A stretch of DNA of 16,220 nt, taken from Pseudomonadota bacterium. GTDB lineage: Bacteria; Pseudomonadota; Gammaproteobacteria; Ga0077536. The stretch spans positions 1 to 16,220 of the forward strand of contig JADJYF010000028.1 in NCBI GenBank assembly GCA_016719885.1, written 5' to 3'. A program made the translations under genes and the position numbers. The notes beneath the pieces are model-generated. The model ran no database searches and had not been told where the DNA came from. It saw nothing but the letters and a program-made list of their open reading frames with translations. Below are positions 1-8,919 of the stretch, one piece after another (the stretch's first letter is position 1; each line of letters opens with the position of its first letter).

Positions 1-1
1 C

Positions 2-40
2 GTCGCGCACTGCCGCCGCTTGGCCATCGCCGAACGGTAG
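2..40 (+). CDS. 3' end of an unidentified gene (partial)
   Basis: An open frame enters from the left edge and ends at a TAG at 38-40, giving the C-terminal residues VAHCRRLAIAER. A strong hairpin starts 12 bases after the stop, which is what one expects behind a gene end. The visible peptide is too short to assign to any family, and the frame choice rests mainly on the position of the hairpin. Confidence 0.25.
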   Translation, partial: VAHCRRLAIAER

Positions 41-52
41 CTGGTCAACGCA

Positions 53-78
53 GGCGCGGGCGGCGCCCCGCCCGCGCC
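53..78 (+). terminator. Perfect 11-bp GC hairpin, likely transcription terminator
   Basis: GGCGCGGGCGG at 53-63 pairs perfectly with CCGCCCGCGCC at 68-78 across a 4-base loop (CGCC). There is no clear T-run after it, so it is either a weak intrinsic terminator or a 3'-end stabiliser. It separates the gene end at 40 from the regulator-like gene downstream. Confidence 0.6.
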
Positions 79-247
79 ATCCTGACCCGAATCCTGAAGG
101 TATGCTGAAAGCAGCCGTGGCACAACAAACCCAGCTAGCCCTTATAACAACGGCCATGCCCGCGCTCTGCACCCGCGCGGCGGATACCGCGGCCGCACCG
201 CCGTATGCCCTGCACTTCGCTTCATCGCCACAGAGACGGCCGCCACC

Positions 248-1558
248 ATGCAAGAGTGGATAGAGTTGCACGCGAACCTGCTGTCCGGCCCGGCTGCATC
301 CTGGCGTTGCTGGGTGCGTTTTGAGTCCGTTGGTGAGACACCGGCGCCGAAGCTGCTGCGTCGGCGCGACGATGGCGCGGCAACGGCGCTGGAAGCCCCC
401 ACTGTCAGTGCAGCGGTCAGCGCGACGCCGGCGCGCCCCGGCCACGGACAGTCGGCCATACCGATAGCGGTCATGCCCTTCGACAGCCTGTCCAGCGACA
501 GCAACGACGCCTATCTCGCCGACGGCTTGAGCTGCGAATTGATCTCGGCCTTGAGTCGCGCTGGGCGCTCGACGGTCACGCCGCGCCCGATTCCTTCGCC
601 CTGCGCCAGATCGCCTTCACGGTCGCCGAGATCGGCGCCCGTCCCGGTGTCAGCCACCCGGTGACCGGCAACCTGCGGCGCAGCGCCGAGCGTTTGCGTC
701 ATCGCCGAGTTCTGCGAAACGGCCAGCGGCCGCGTGCCGTGGACCAAGGTCTACGAACGCACCATCGCCGACATCCTCGCCGTGCAGGAAGACATCGCCA
801 GCCACGTGGCTGCCGCGCTGGGCGGCGAAGCCTACCGCGCTGAGGTGTCATCAAACCGGCCGCCCGATACCGGCAACCTCGACGCCTGAGCCTCACGCAA
901 CGTGGCGCCACGACTACATGGTGGGCGCGGACCGGCGGCGAACCAGGCGGCGATGGAACTGGCGCGCCGGGCCACCGAACTCGACCCCGACTCGGCGCTG
1001 GCTCAGGCCTGTACGCAGCGCTGCTGATGGACGGCGTCTCGACCGCCATGCCGCTGATCCCGAGGTCGCACGCGGTGACACGGCGCGCGCCGCCATCGAA
1101 CAGGCGCTGCAGCGCGGCGCCGATCAGCCGGACGTGCTGATGTGCCGCGGGCGCGTGTGGGTGGAGCTCGGCGAGAGCGTGAAACCATACAAGTGCTGCG
1201 CCGTGGCACCCAGCTTTCGCCCCACGACCTGATGGAATGGGGTTTTCCTCGCGCGCTCGCTGGCGTTCGGCAGCGTGGCCGAGGCCGAGGAAGCCACCGT
1301 CACCGCCGATCGCATCCTCGGCCTGTCACCTGATCATCCCTGCGCGTGGTTGTGGCAGATGTCTGGCGGGCATCGCCAACATGAATCTCGAACGCTATGC
1401 CGAGGCCAGCGCTGCCCGACCACGCGGTCAGCGTCTGCCTGATTTTCGCGCGCGGCTGGATGTAGCTTTGCGTCCGCGCGCGGCGCACTGGGCGACGCCC
1501 CCACCCGTGCCGGTCCTTCCCCAGCCTTCTCGCGCCCGGCATTGCCGTCCCGCACAAC
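248..1558 (+). CDS. TolB-like/TPR regulator, adenylate-cyclase-associated type (frameshifted)
   Basis: Pieces in all three plus frames join into the domain order of the large TolB-like N-domain plus TPR family, often annotated as adenylate cyclase, CadC-like or TPR regulator. Around 461-540 the text IPIAVMPFDSLSSDSND..YLADGLSCELISALSR matches the family signature for a Leu-Pro-Phe strand followed by the LADGLS helix. From 700 to 845 comes a stretch matching the family's ASGRVPWTKVYERTIADILAVQEDIASHV-like segment, here in split frames. TPR helices follow at 940-1450, for example ATELDPDSALAQA and RILGLSPDHPCAWLW. Indels near 590, 690, 890, 905 and later break the frame; around 889-905 restoring one G and one C recovers the expected reading through an apparent TGA. 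The true start is uncertain: ATG 248 is used, and ATG 155 lies upstream. No output or DNA-binding domain is visible. It ends just before the monooxygenase. Confidence 0.6.
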
Positions 1559-1572
1559 GGAGGAAGACACCC

Positions 1573-3209
1573 ATGCCCACCTCGCCCTCTTCCATGGCGG
1601 CCCACGCCGCCGACGCGCTCGACGTGGTCGTCATCGGCGCCGGTTTTTCCGGTCTCGGCATGCTTTACCAGCTGCGCAAGCGCGGCTATACCACGCGCGT
1701 CATCGAAGCCGGCGACGACGTCGGCGGCACCTGGTACTGGAAACCGCTACCCGGGTGCGCGCTGCGATTCACCGAGCGAGGTACCGCTACCCTTTCGATG
1801 ACCAGTTGTTGCAGGACTGGAACTGGTCGCGACGCTACCCGGACCAGCCCGTGATCCTGCGCTACCTGCAACACGTGGCGGACCGCTTCGACTTGCGCCG
1901 CGACATCACTTTCGACACGCGGGTGTTGTCGGCGCACTTCGACGAAGCCGCGCAACACTGGGTGACCCAACTCAGCAACGGCGAGCGTTTGAGCTCGCGC
2001 TATCTCGTCACGGCGGTCGGTTGCCTGTCCGACTACGAGATCCCCGACTTCAAGGGTCTCGAATGTTTCCAGGGTGAGTGGCACCACACCGCGCGCTGGC
2101 CGAAGGACGGCGTGGATTTCACCGGCAAACGGGTGGGCGTGATTGGCACCGGCTCCACCGGTATCCAGGCCATTCCGGTGATTGCCGAGAGCGCCGCGCA
2201 CCTCTACGTGTTCCAGCGCACGCCCAATTACAGCATTCCGGCCCGCGACCGCGTGATGACGGACGCCGAGAGGAACGAGGTCAAGGCTCACTACCGCGAG
2301 ATCCACGACAACATCATTCACACGACCCTTGGCCAGCGTTACGCCATGAAAGCGGGCTCGGCCTTCGATGTGAGTGATGCGGAGCGTGAGGCCATCTACG
2401 AGGCCGACTGGCAGAAGGGCGGCTTCGCCATCATGTTCAACGCCTGGGAAGATCTCTACACCAACGAAGCCGCCAACGAGACCTTGGCGAGTTTCGTGCG
2501 CCGCAAGATTGCCGAGACGGTGAAAGATCCCAGAACGCGCGAACTGCTGACGCCACGCGATCACCCCATCGGCACCAAGCGCCCGCCGCTGGACACGCGC
2601 TACTTCGAGACCTTCAATCGCGACAACGTCACGCTGGTCGATGTGCGCAGCGCACCGATAATCGAGATCACCGAAACAGGCTTACGCACCAGCACCGATG
2701 ACTACCCGCTGGACATGCTGGTGTTCGCCACCGGTTTCGATGCCATGACCGGCGCGCTGTTCAACATCGACATCCGCGGCCGCGGCGGCATGGCGCTGAA
2801 GGACAAATGGGCCGATGGCCCGCTTACTTACCTCGGCCTCGCCAGTCACGGCTTTCCGAACCTCTTCACCATCACCGGCCCCGGCAGCCCGTCGGTGCTG
2901 AGCAACATGCCGATCTCCATCGAGCAGCATGTCGAATGGATCAGCGATTGCCTGGAATACATGCGCCGCAACGATGTCGCGCTCATTGAAGCCGAGCCCG
3001 CCGCCGAAGAAGAATGGACACGCCACGTGGGCGAAGTGGCGGCGCCGACCCTCATGACCAAGGTCGAGTCCTGGTACATGGGCTCCAATATTCCGGGCAA
3101 GCCACGCCGCTTCGTGTCCTATCTCGGCGGCGTCGGCCCCTACCGCGACATCTGCCAGCAAGTCGCGGACGACGGCTATCGCGGTTTCACATTAAGCAAG
3201 GCCGGATGA
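1573..3209 (+). CDS. Baeyer-Villiger-type flavin monooxygenase
   Basis: FAD- and NADPH-dependent monooxygenase of about 545 residues, predicted to insert oxygen next to a ketone to give an ester or lactone. The N-terminal FAD Rossmann motif IGAGFSG is at residues 21-27. The Baeyer-Villiger fingerprint FxGxxxHxxxWP is exact (FQGEWHHTARWP, about residues 165-176). The NADPH Rossmann motif VGVIGTGSTG follows at about 188-197, and a conserved FATGFDAMTG segment lies towards the C-terminus. The start is ATG 1573 with GGAGGAAG 6-14 bases upstream. Two compensating shifts lie between about 1740 and 1785: an extra A after GGTWYW, and a second near the Kpn-like GGTACC. Reading around them restores the usual NRYPGARCDSPS..YRYPFDD segment, so the gene is probably intact in the organism. 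The hydrolase gene follows after 30 bases, suggesting one transcript. The substrate cannot be told from sequence. Confidence 0.9.
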
Positions 3210-3239
3210 CGGCCGTCCATCACCCATGAGGCCCCCAGC

Positions 3240-4118
3240 ATGAACCGCTTCACCGTCGGCGCCGCCGAGGTACTGCGCATCGAAGAAACCATGGTCCACT
3301 TCGACGGCCGTGAATTCTTTCCCGAGCTCACGCAAGCCATGCTGGCGGAACACGCGTCCTGGCTCGCGCCGTTCTTCGACATCGAAGGCTTTCGCATGCC
3401 GTGCATCTTCCAGTCCTTCGTCATCCGCCACGGCAAGCTCAACGTGCTGGTCGACACCTGTCTCGGCAATCACAAGGAGCGGCCGGACTTCCTGCTTGCC
3501 CACCAGTTGAACAACCCCTATCTCGAGCGCCTCGCCGCCGCCGGCCTCGCGCCGGAAGACATCGATCTGGTGCTGTGCACCCACATGCATGTCGATCACG
3601 TCGGCTGGAACACGCGGCTCGAGAATGGGCGCTGGGTGCCAACCTTCCCCAATGCCAAGTACGTGTTTTCGCGCGAGGAATACGCGCGCTACGCACCCGA
3701 GAATCTCATTCCCGGCGAGCCGCCGCTGTTCTTCGAGGTCTACCAGGACAGCGTGCTGCCAGTCATCGAAAGCGGCCAGGCGCTGATGGTGACAGGCGAG
3801 CATGCGTTGAATGAACTCATGACGGTGGTACCGACACCGGGCCACACGCCCGGCCATATCGGTTTGCGCCTGAGTCACGATGGCGAATCGGCGTTCTTCT
3901 TGGGCGATGCCATCCACAACCCGGTGCAGATAGCGGTGCCGGATCTCAACAGCTCTTTCTGCGAGGACCCGGCCCTGGCGCGCGCCAGCCGCCATCGCAT
4001 CCTCGCCGAGGCCGCCGAGCGCGGCTCGATACTGGTGCCGGGCCATTTCGTCGCGCCACATGTCGGGCATGTGGAGCGGCGCGGTGCGGCTTATCGTTTT
4101 CTGCCGCTGGAGTCATGA
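3240..4118 (+). CDS. Metallo-beta-lactamase-fold hydrolase
   Basis: An uninterrupted 292-residue MBL-fold protein. The metal-binding HxHxDH motif is HMHVDH at residues 115-120. Further expected ligands are His202 in PTPGHTPGH, the bridging Asp223 in FLGDAIH, and His269 in VPGHF. Together these give a complete two-metal (usually Zn) site. No signal peptide is seen, so it is cytoplasmic. Family members include quorum-signal lactonases and other lactone or ester hydrolases, but sequence alone does not fix the substrate. Lying 30 bases behind a Baeyer-Villiger monooxygenase, it could open the ester or lactone that enzyme makes. It converges on the oxidoreductase gene at 4135 with only 16 bases between stops, and no terminator hairpin was noticed there. 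Confidence 0.9.
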   Translation: MNRFTVGAAEVLRIEETMVHFDGREFFPELTQAMLAEHASWLAPFFDIEGFRMPCIFQSFVIRHGKLNVLVDTCLGNHKERPDFLLAHQLNNPYLERLAAAGLAPEDIDLVLCTHMHVDHVGWNTRLENGRWVPTFPNAKYVFSREEYARYAPENLIPGEPPLFFEVYQDSVLPVIESGQALMVTGEHALNELMTVVPTPGHTPGHIGLRLSHDGESAFFLGDAIHNPVQIAVPDLNSSFCEDPALARASRHRILAEAAERGSILVPGHFVAPHVGHVERRGAAYRFLPLES

Positions 4119-4134
4119 GCCGCGCGGCGGCGAC

Positions 4135-4994
4135 TCACAGCTTCGCCGCCACCTCGTCCTGGAAGCGCCGATAGCATGCGCGCACGGCGTCGACATCGGA
4201 CGTGTTCGCATCGACCACGATCTCACCCACGCCGGCTTGCGCGTAGCCGCGCACCTGTTCCAGCACTTCCGACGGCGAGCCTTTCAAGGTGCGACGATCG
4301 TCCAGCGCGCGCGAACCCGGCGCGTCGGTGAATTCCAGCACCATGCGTATCGAACAAGGCTTGCCAGCCGCGCCGGCGATGGCGGCGCGCACGTCGTTCA
4401 CCGACAAACTCATGGCGTGCCAGCCGTCGCCCTTCTCGCGTACGCGACGCAGCGCGCGCGCCGAATTGCCGCCAATGAGGATCGGCAGCCGTGCCTGCTG
4501 CGGCTTGGGCGAGAAGCGCAATCCGGCGAACTGGAAATGCTTGCCCTGGTAGGCGGGAATGTCTTCGCTCCATAGCGCGCGCAGCGCGTCGATGGCTTCA
4601 TCGGTCACCGCGCCGCGCGTGGCGTAGGCAATGCCGAGATTGGCAAACTCGTCTTCGGTCTGCGCCACGCCCACGCCCAGCACCACGCGGCCGCCGGACA
4701 ATTGATCGAGCGTCGCCACCTGCTTGGCGAGGCGCGCCGGATGATGCCAGGGCAGCACCAGCACCGAGGTGCCGAGTCGCACGCGCTCGGTGACGGTGGC
4801 GGCGGCGGTCAGCACCGTCAGCGCTTCGTGGTAAGGCCGGTCGCCGAGACGCGACGCGACATAGCTCGCGTGGTAGAGATGCTCGCTCACCCACACCGAG
4901 GCATAGCCGGCGCGCTCAGGCCTCGAGCGCCACGTTCACGAGCGCGCACCGAGGCGATGCCCTGGTTGTTGGGAATGCTGATACCGAAATCCAT
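4135..4994 (-). CDS. LLM-class flavin/F420-dependent oxidoreductase
   Basis: A luciferase-like TIM-barrel oxidoreductase of about 286 residues. Typical elements are VWVSEHL near the N-terminus, VRLGTSVLVLPWHHPARLAKQVATLDQLSGGRVVLGVGVG-like text, and PILIGGN in the second half. Proteins of this group usually reduce or oxidise small carbon substrates with F420 or FMN. The best start is ATG at 4992-4994, reading MDFGISIPNNQGIAS, with AGGAG about 6 bases upstream. An indel pair at about 4900-4945 breaks the frame; restoring it gives VNVALEA..ERAGYASVWVSEHL, the usual second segment. Without that repair the gene appears to begin at a GTG near 4896 and lacks its first strand. It is divergent from the SnoaL-like gene, with 143 bases between starts. 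Confidence 0.85.
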
Positions 4995-5137
4995 CGTCGA
5001 CTCCTGGCGAATGGGGCAATGGCGCCGCGCGCGGATTATAGAGGGGTCGCGTCACGGCGCGGCCGGGGCCTTTCACCGGACGCCCAAGTGCGCTGCAATG
5101 CTCGCCGTCGCCATCGACTAGCCGAGGACTTGCCACC

Positions 5138-5512
5138 ATGACCGAGCTGCCGCCCGAATCCGCCCACGACGCCTTCCGCGCCTGCTTCAAGGCCGGCGAT
5201 CTCGAAGGCATCCTTGCGCTCTACGAAGACCATGCCGCGCTGGTGCAAGGCGATGGCAAGACCACCACCGGCAAGGCCGCCGTGCGCGACATGATGGCCG
5301 GCTTCCTGGCGCTGGGCGGCGACTTCGAACTGACCACGCGCTACGCGGTGCGCATGGGTGAGCTCGCGCTGTTGAGCAACCGCTGGACGCTGCGCGGCAC
5401 CGGACGCGACGGCCAGGCACTGGACATGAGCGGCCAGACCACCGAAGTCGTGCGGCGCCAGGCCGACGGTCGCTGGCTGTACGTGATCGATCATCCGTGG
5501 GGCGCGCAGTAG
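5138..5512 (+). CDS. SnoaL-like / DUF4440-type small protein
   Basis: An uninterrupted 124-residue cone-fold (NTF2-like) protein. It starts with a helix pair ending FRACFKAGDLEGILALYEDHAALV, followed by GKAAVRDMMAGFLALGG and strands through DGRWLYVIDHPWG, the usual end of the YybH/SgcJ/DUF4440 group. Members include small isomerases and hydrolases as well as proteins without known catalysis; no catalytic residue set can be assigned here. ATG 5138 is the only sensible start, with GAGGA 10-14 bases upstream. The membrane-protein gene follows after 38 bases on the same strand. Confidence 0.8.
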   Translation: MTELPPESAHDAFRACFKAGDLEGILALYEDHAALVQGDGKTTTGKAAVRDMMAGFLALGGDFELTTRYAVRMGELALLSNRWTLRGTGRDGQALDMSGQTTEVVRRQADGRWLYVIDHPWGAQ

Positions 5513-5550
5513 TCGCCCTTGCCACTTTCCCACAACATCGAGGTAAGGCC

Positions 5551-6081
5551 ATGCACACCACGGACGCGCTGCTGAAATTGTTCGACGCCACGCAGGTTTA
5601 TTTCCAGGGCGAAAAGGTGGAAGCGCTGGTCTTCATCCTGCCGCTGGGCCTGTTGTCGCTGGTGTTCGGCGGCTGGCTGGTCACCGACGGCGGCAGCGGC
5701 TTCGCGCGCGGCGTCGCCATTCCCTTCCTGCTGATGGGCCTGGTGATGACCGCCGTCGGTGCAACGGTCGGCTTTCGCACGCCCGCGCAGGTGGCGGCGG
5801 TGGAAAGTGCTCTGCACAGCGATCCGCCGAGTGCGCGCGCCGCCGAGACCGCGCGCATGGCCAAGGTCAATGGCGCGTGGAAGATCTACCTTGTGATGTG
5901 GGCGGGCTTCGGCGTGACTGGCCTGGTGCTGCGCTTCGCCAGCCGCAGTGATTTTCTGCAGGGCCTGGGCATCGCGCTGGTGTTCTTTGCCGGTGTCGGC
6001 CTGTTGGTGGATGGCTTCGCCGAACGGCGTACGCATCCCTATACCGACGCGCTTTCGGCACTGGGTGCCGACCAACGGTGA
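5551..6081 (+). CDS. Four-helix integral membrane protein, unknown function
   Basis: A 176-residue protein with likely membrane segments at about residues 24-45, 52-74, 110-129 and 136-155. A charged cytoplasmic-type loop, rich in Ala, Arg and Glu, joins the second and third segments. I do not recognise the family and see no metal or redox motif. ATG 5551 is preferred because GAGGTAAGG sits just upstream and gives a sensible N-terminus; a longer GTG reading from 5497 would overlap the SnoaL-like gene. It probably shares a transcript with that gene and is followed by a perfect hairpin at 6102-6130. Confidence 0.75.
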   Translation: MHTTDALLKLFDATQVYFQGEKVEALVFILPLGLLSLVFGGWLVTDGGSGFARGVAIPFLLMGLVMTAVGATVGFRTPAQVAAVESALHSDPPSARAAETARMAKVNGAWKIYLVMWAGFGVTGLVLRFASRSDFLQGLGIALVFFAGVGLLVDGFAERRTHPYTDALSALGADQR

Positions 6082-6101
6082 TACATATTTAACGACGGAG
6101 T

Positions 6102-6130
6102 CGGTTTGCCCGCGCCTGACGGGCAAACCG
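6102..6130. terminator. Perfect 11-bp hairpin between convergent genes
   Basis: CGGTTTGCCCG at 6102-6112 is perfectly complementary to CGGGCAAACCG at 6120-6130 with a 7-base loop. It lies between the end of the membrane-protein gene (6081) and the end of the PEP-CTERM gene (6210, opposite strand), so it could end transcription from both sides. There is no long T-run. Confidence 0.75.
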
Positions 6131-6209
6131 GCTTGCGCGGGACGCGGCGCCGCTGTGCGCCGTGAATCCCGGCAGCCCGCCGCTGGCGCCTACCGCCCTA
6201 CGCTGACCA

Positions 6210-6914
6210 TCAAACGCCGCGACGGCGGCCGAGACCCACGGCGCACAGCGCCACGCCAATCAGCGCGAGTGATGTCGGTTCGGGCACCAGGCGGGTATCT
6301 TTGATGTCGACGTTGGAAGCCGCCACTTCGCCGTTGTCGCCCACCTCACCGATGTAGAGGAACAGCCCCGCGGTCGACACGTTGGACGTCAGGTTGAAGC
6401 CGATGCTGCCACCGTCGCCGAGGCTGATGAAGCCGGCCGCGCCGGGAATCGCCGTGGTCGAATTGCCATCGAAGGCGCCGAGCGTCGCCACCGAGTCATC
6501 CAGCGTGTTGCCGAGCGGCCCGGTGCCGAACAGCTTGGCGTCCGCCGGTGCACGCTGTGCGCCCGGTGTGAATTGCACGCCGAGCGCGAAATCGAAGGCC
6601 GACAAGCCGACCAGGGCCGCAACGCACGCCGCGCCACCGGCGCTGCAGTCGGTGGTCGAGAGCTTGATGGAATCGAGATCGAAGCCGCTGAACTGTCCTA
6701 CTGAACCGCCCAGGCCAAAACTGTTGTCGGAAATCTTGATCGATGCGATGGTGCCCAAGCCCAGTGCCGACAGGTCCGCCTGGGCATACGGCCGTTCCGG
6801 CCGGTGAGCCGCCGGTCAGGCCGGTGAGCTTGGTGAAGGACACGGGCACCGCGAAGGCGCTCGCCGAAGCCAGGGCCCTGCCAGCAGGAAGCCACCCAAG
6901 TACCGCTTGTTCAT
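6210..6914 (-). CDS. PEP-CTERM sorting-domain protein
   Basis: A secreted protein of about 234 residues ending in a textbook PEP-CTERM tail: VPEPTSLALIGVALCAVGLGRRR, made of the PEP motif, a hydrophobic span and an Arg cluster. In this family exosortase removes the tail and the protein goes to the cell surface or exopolysaccharide. The start is ATG at 6912-6914 (MNKRYLGGFLLAG..ALASASAFA), a good signal peptide, with GGAG upstream. Two compensating shifts at about 6865-6880 and 6785-6800 break the frame; the rest, from GLGTIASIKISDNSFG onward, is one open frame. The body is rich in Gly, Ser, Asp and Asn with one Cys pair (DCSAGGAAC) and has no recognisable catalytic domain. No exosortase is in the window. 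A candidate sigma-54 promoter lies 48-65 bases upstream. Confidence 0.85.
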
Positions 6915-6961
6915 GTCTATCGCTCCGGATTGCACGTCGGCTGACGTTTTATGGAAAAGCC

Positions 6962-6979
6962 GGGCATAAAGCGCGCCAG
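6962..6979 (-). promoter_or_regulatory. Candidate sigma-54 (RpoN) -24/-12 promoter
   Basis: Read on the minus strand the site is CTGGCGCGCTTTATGCCC. It matches the sigma-54 consensus TGGCACG-N4-TTGC with the required 10 bases between GG and GC; differences are one base in the -24 box and one in the -12 box. Transcription would start near 6950, about 36 bases before the PEP-CTERM start codon. Sigma-54 with the PrsK/PrsR two-component pair is the known control route for many PEP-CTERM genes, which supports the call. No enhancer site was identified. Confidence 0.55.
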
Positions 6980-7328
6980 GTTCTCAAACAGCGGTTTTTC
7001 CCACGAAATATGCCGAGCCCGGGCGACGCGCTCCGAGCCGCCGTAAAATTTGTTGACAATCGCCCTGCGTTGAAACGCCAACTGCTTGGCAACTCGGGCG
7101 CCGCCGCGCTCTGCGTTTGGAACATAAATGTCCACGGAACAAGCGCTTCAAGCACTCGGACGCAAATGTAAATTTCTTTGACGCGCGCCGGCCTGTGAAG
7201 CCTTGCAGCGTTTTTCACTCCCGTGCCGTGGCTCAGCAGGAAGATGCAGCGCTGCCGGACGCTGGTTTGCGTCCCGCATCAGGCGCCGCATACCATCCCT
7301 TTCGATCAGCAACGCCGGGGCGGAAATC
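6980..7328. other. Divergent intergenic region, 349 bases
   Basis: This region separates the divergent PEP-CTERM and sulfotransferase genes and is more AT-rich than its surroundings. Short open frames on both strands here have no family resemblance or ribosome sites, and I treat it as non-coding. A TTGACA at about 7051 on the plus strand has no convincing -10 box at the right distance. The regulatory sites of the two flanking genes should lie here, including a possible activator site for the sigma-54 promoter. Confidence 0.6.
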
Positions 7329-8236
7329 ATGAATTCACCAGCACAGGCAGGCGGCCCGCCGCCCTGGATCGATCCTTCCATGCAGGCCCACGTCGCGTGG
7401 CGCGACGATGACATCCTCATCGCGGTGCCGCCCAAGAGCGGCACCACCTGGACCATGAACATCGTCCACCAGCTATTGAGCGGCGGTGATGCGGACTTCG
7501 CCGACATCTATGCCGAGGTTCCGTGGATAGAGCTCGTCACCCGGCCCGGCATGCCGCGCCAGGAAATGCTCGAACGCGTGGCCGCCATGCCGCGCTCGCG
7601 TCCGCGCGCATTCAAGACCCACGGCGCGCCGCCGGTGCTGCCGTATATCGGCGCCGACGCCAGCCCGCGCGTGCGCTACGTGGTGGTGATGCGTAACCCC
7701 GAGGAAGCGCTGGTGTCGATGAAGCCCTTCCTCGAACAACACAGCGACGCCTTGTTCGGAAGCCTGGCAGATCCCGCGCGAGGCCATCGTGCACGCCGAT
7801 TTCGGCGGCTTACTTCCAGGCGGTGGGCGCCAGTCTCAATCGCGGACTGTTCGCGTTTCTCGCCGCCTGGTGGCCGCTGCGACACGCGCGGAACGTGCTG
7901 TTCCTGCATTACAACGACATGAAGCGTGATCACGATGGCTCGCTGCGGCGCATCGCCGACTTCCTCGGCATCCGCCATGACGCCGCGGCGTGGGCGCGCA
8001 TCCTCGAGTACACCTCGTTCGCGTGGATGAAAACGCACGACGTGAAGTTCGACGGCATGACCACCGAGATCCCACTGCTGAAACCCGGCGCCATGGTGCG
8101 CAAGGGCGCGGCCGGCGCCGCGCACGAAGACGGCATGACGCCGGCGCTGGCGGCCGAGGTGCGCGCGGTGGGGGAAAGCATCTGCAACGATGCGGACGCC
8201 ATACGCTGGTTCTACGCAGGCGGTGCGCTGCCCTGA
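7329..8236 (+). CDS. PAPS-dependent sulfotransferase (frameshifted)
   Basis: A cytosolic-type sulfotransferase of about 302 residues (Sulfotransfer_1 family) that moves a sulfo group from PAPS to a small hydroxyl or amine acceptor. The 5'-phosphosulfate loop PPKSGTTW is at residues 34-41. The catalytic His is likely His98 in FKTHG. The 3'-phosphate loop MRNPEEALVS supplies Arg122 and Ser130. Two shifts at about 7760 and 7810 split it; reading across them gives SDALFEAWQIPREAIVHADFGG..YFQAVGASLNRG. The second half carries NVLFLHYNDMKRD and the C-terminal VRKGAAG loop, the RKG element that also binds PAPS. ATG 7329 is chosen because the protein before it shows no family match. It ends 26 bases from the convergent larB. 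Confidence 0.85.
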
Positions 8237-8243
8237 GCGTTAA

Positions 8244-8257
8244 AGCGCCTTCGCGCT
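8244..8257. terminator. Short hairpin between convergent sulfotransferase and larB
   Basis: AGCGC at 8244-8248 pairs with GCGCT at 8253-8257 over a CTTC loop. It fills most of the 26-base gap between two converging stop codons. The stem is only 5 bp, so terminator function is tentative. Confidence 0.35.
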
Positions 8258-8262
8258 GCGCG

Positions 8263-8919
8263 TCACGACCGTGGCACGACCCTCAGCGCCGCGCAGGCCG
8301 CGCCGTAGCCATTATCGATGTTGACGGTCACGATGCCGGATGCGCACGACGCCAGTATGGCGTTGAGCGCGGTGTGGCCGCCGGCCGCCACGCCGTAGCC
8401 GACCGAGGTCGGCACCGCGATGATGAGCCCGCCATGAAGACCGCCGATCACGCTCGGCAAGGCCGCGTCCATGCCGGCGGCGACGATCAGGACGGGCAGG
8501 CGCCTCAGTTCCTCGATTCGCTCCATGAGCCGCCACAGGCCCGCCACGCCCACATCGAACACCGACAGCGTCGGCACACCACAATACGTCAGCGTGCGCA
8601 GCGCTTCACGCGCGACCGGCACATCGGAACTGCCGGCGGTCACGACTCCCACCACGGCATCGCCCACGGCGCGCGGCTGGCAGCGATAGAAAGCGGTGCG
8701 GGACAGCGGGTCGTAATCGAGACAGGCGCGATGGCGCGCATCCAGGGCCGCCGCATGCGCGGCTTCGAGGCGCGTCAGCAGACCGCCCTGCCCTGCCGCT
8801 TCGAGTCGATCGAGCACCGCGTCGATTTGCGCCACGCTCTTGTGCGCACAGAACATCGCCTCTTCGAAACCGAGACGCTCGCGACGCATGAGATCGAGCT
8901 TGATGTCTTCAGCGCTCAT
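8263..8919 (-). CDS. larB: LarB, nickel-pincer cofactor carboxylase/hydrolase
   Basis: LarB carboxylates the pyridinium ring of nicotinic acid adenine dinucleotide and hydrolyses the anhydride, the first step of nickel-pincer nucleotide synthesis in the cytoplasm. The 218-residue product begins MSAEDIKLDLMRRERLGFEEAMFCAHKS-like, the usual LarB entry, and continues into the PurE-like fold. Recognisable PurE-type stretches are VVTAGSSDVPVAREA, AAGMDAALPSVIGGL and PTSVGYG. It is a little shorter than the roughly 245 residues common in the family, at the N-terminus. The ATG at 8917-8919 overlaps the TGA of larE (8916-8918) as ATGA, so the two are translationally coupled and this start is well supported. 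It is the last gene of the train. Confidence 0.92.
   Translation of the reverse strand: MSAEDIKLDLMRRERLGFEEAMFCAHKSVAQIDAVLDRLEAAGQGGLLTRLEAAHAAALDARHRACLDYDPLSRTAFYRCQPRAVGDAVVGVVTAGSSDVPVAREALRTLTYCGVPTLSVFDVGVAGLWRLMERIEELRRLPVLIVAAGMDAALPSVIGGLHGGLIIAVPTSVGYGVAAGGHTALNAILASCASGIVTVNIDNGYGAACAALRVVPRS

Noticed and set aside
1686..2564. 292-codon minus-strand open frame
   Set aside because: It is a shadow of the monooxygenase, whose FAD, NADPH and Baeyer-Villiger motifs are unmistakable on the plus strand.
3192..4070. 292-codon minus-strand open frame
   Set aside because: It is a shadow of the MBL-fold hydrolase, which is intact on the plus strand with all metal ligands.
7075..7091. Second sigma-54-like site on the minus strand (TTGGCGTTTCAACGC)
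   Set aside because: Spacing between GG and GC is 9 rather than 10 bases and it is far from the PEP-CTERM start.
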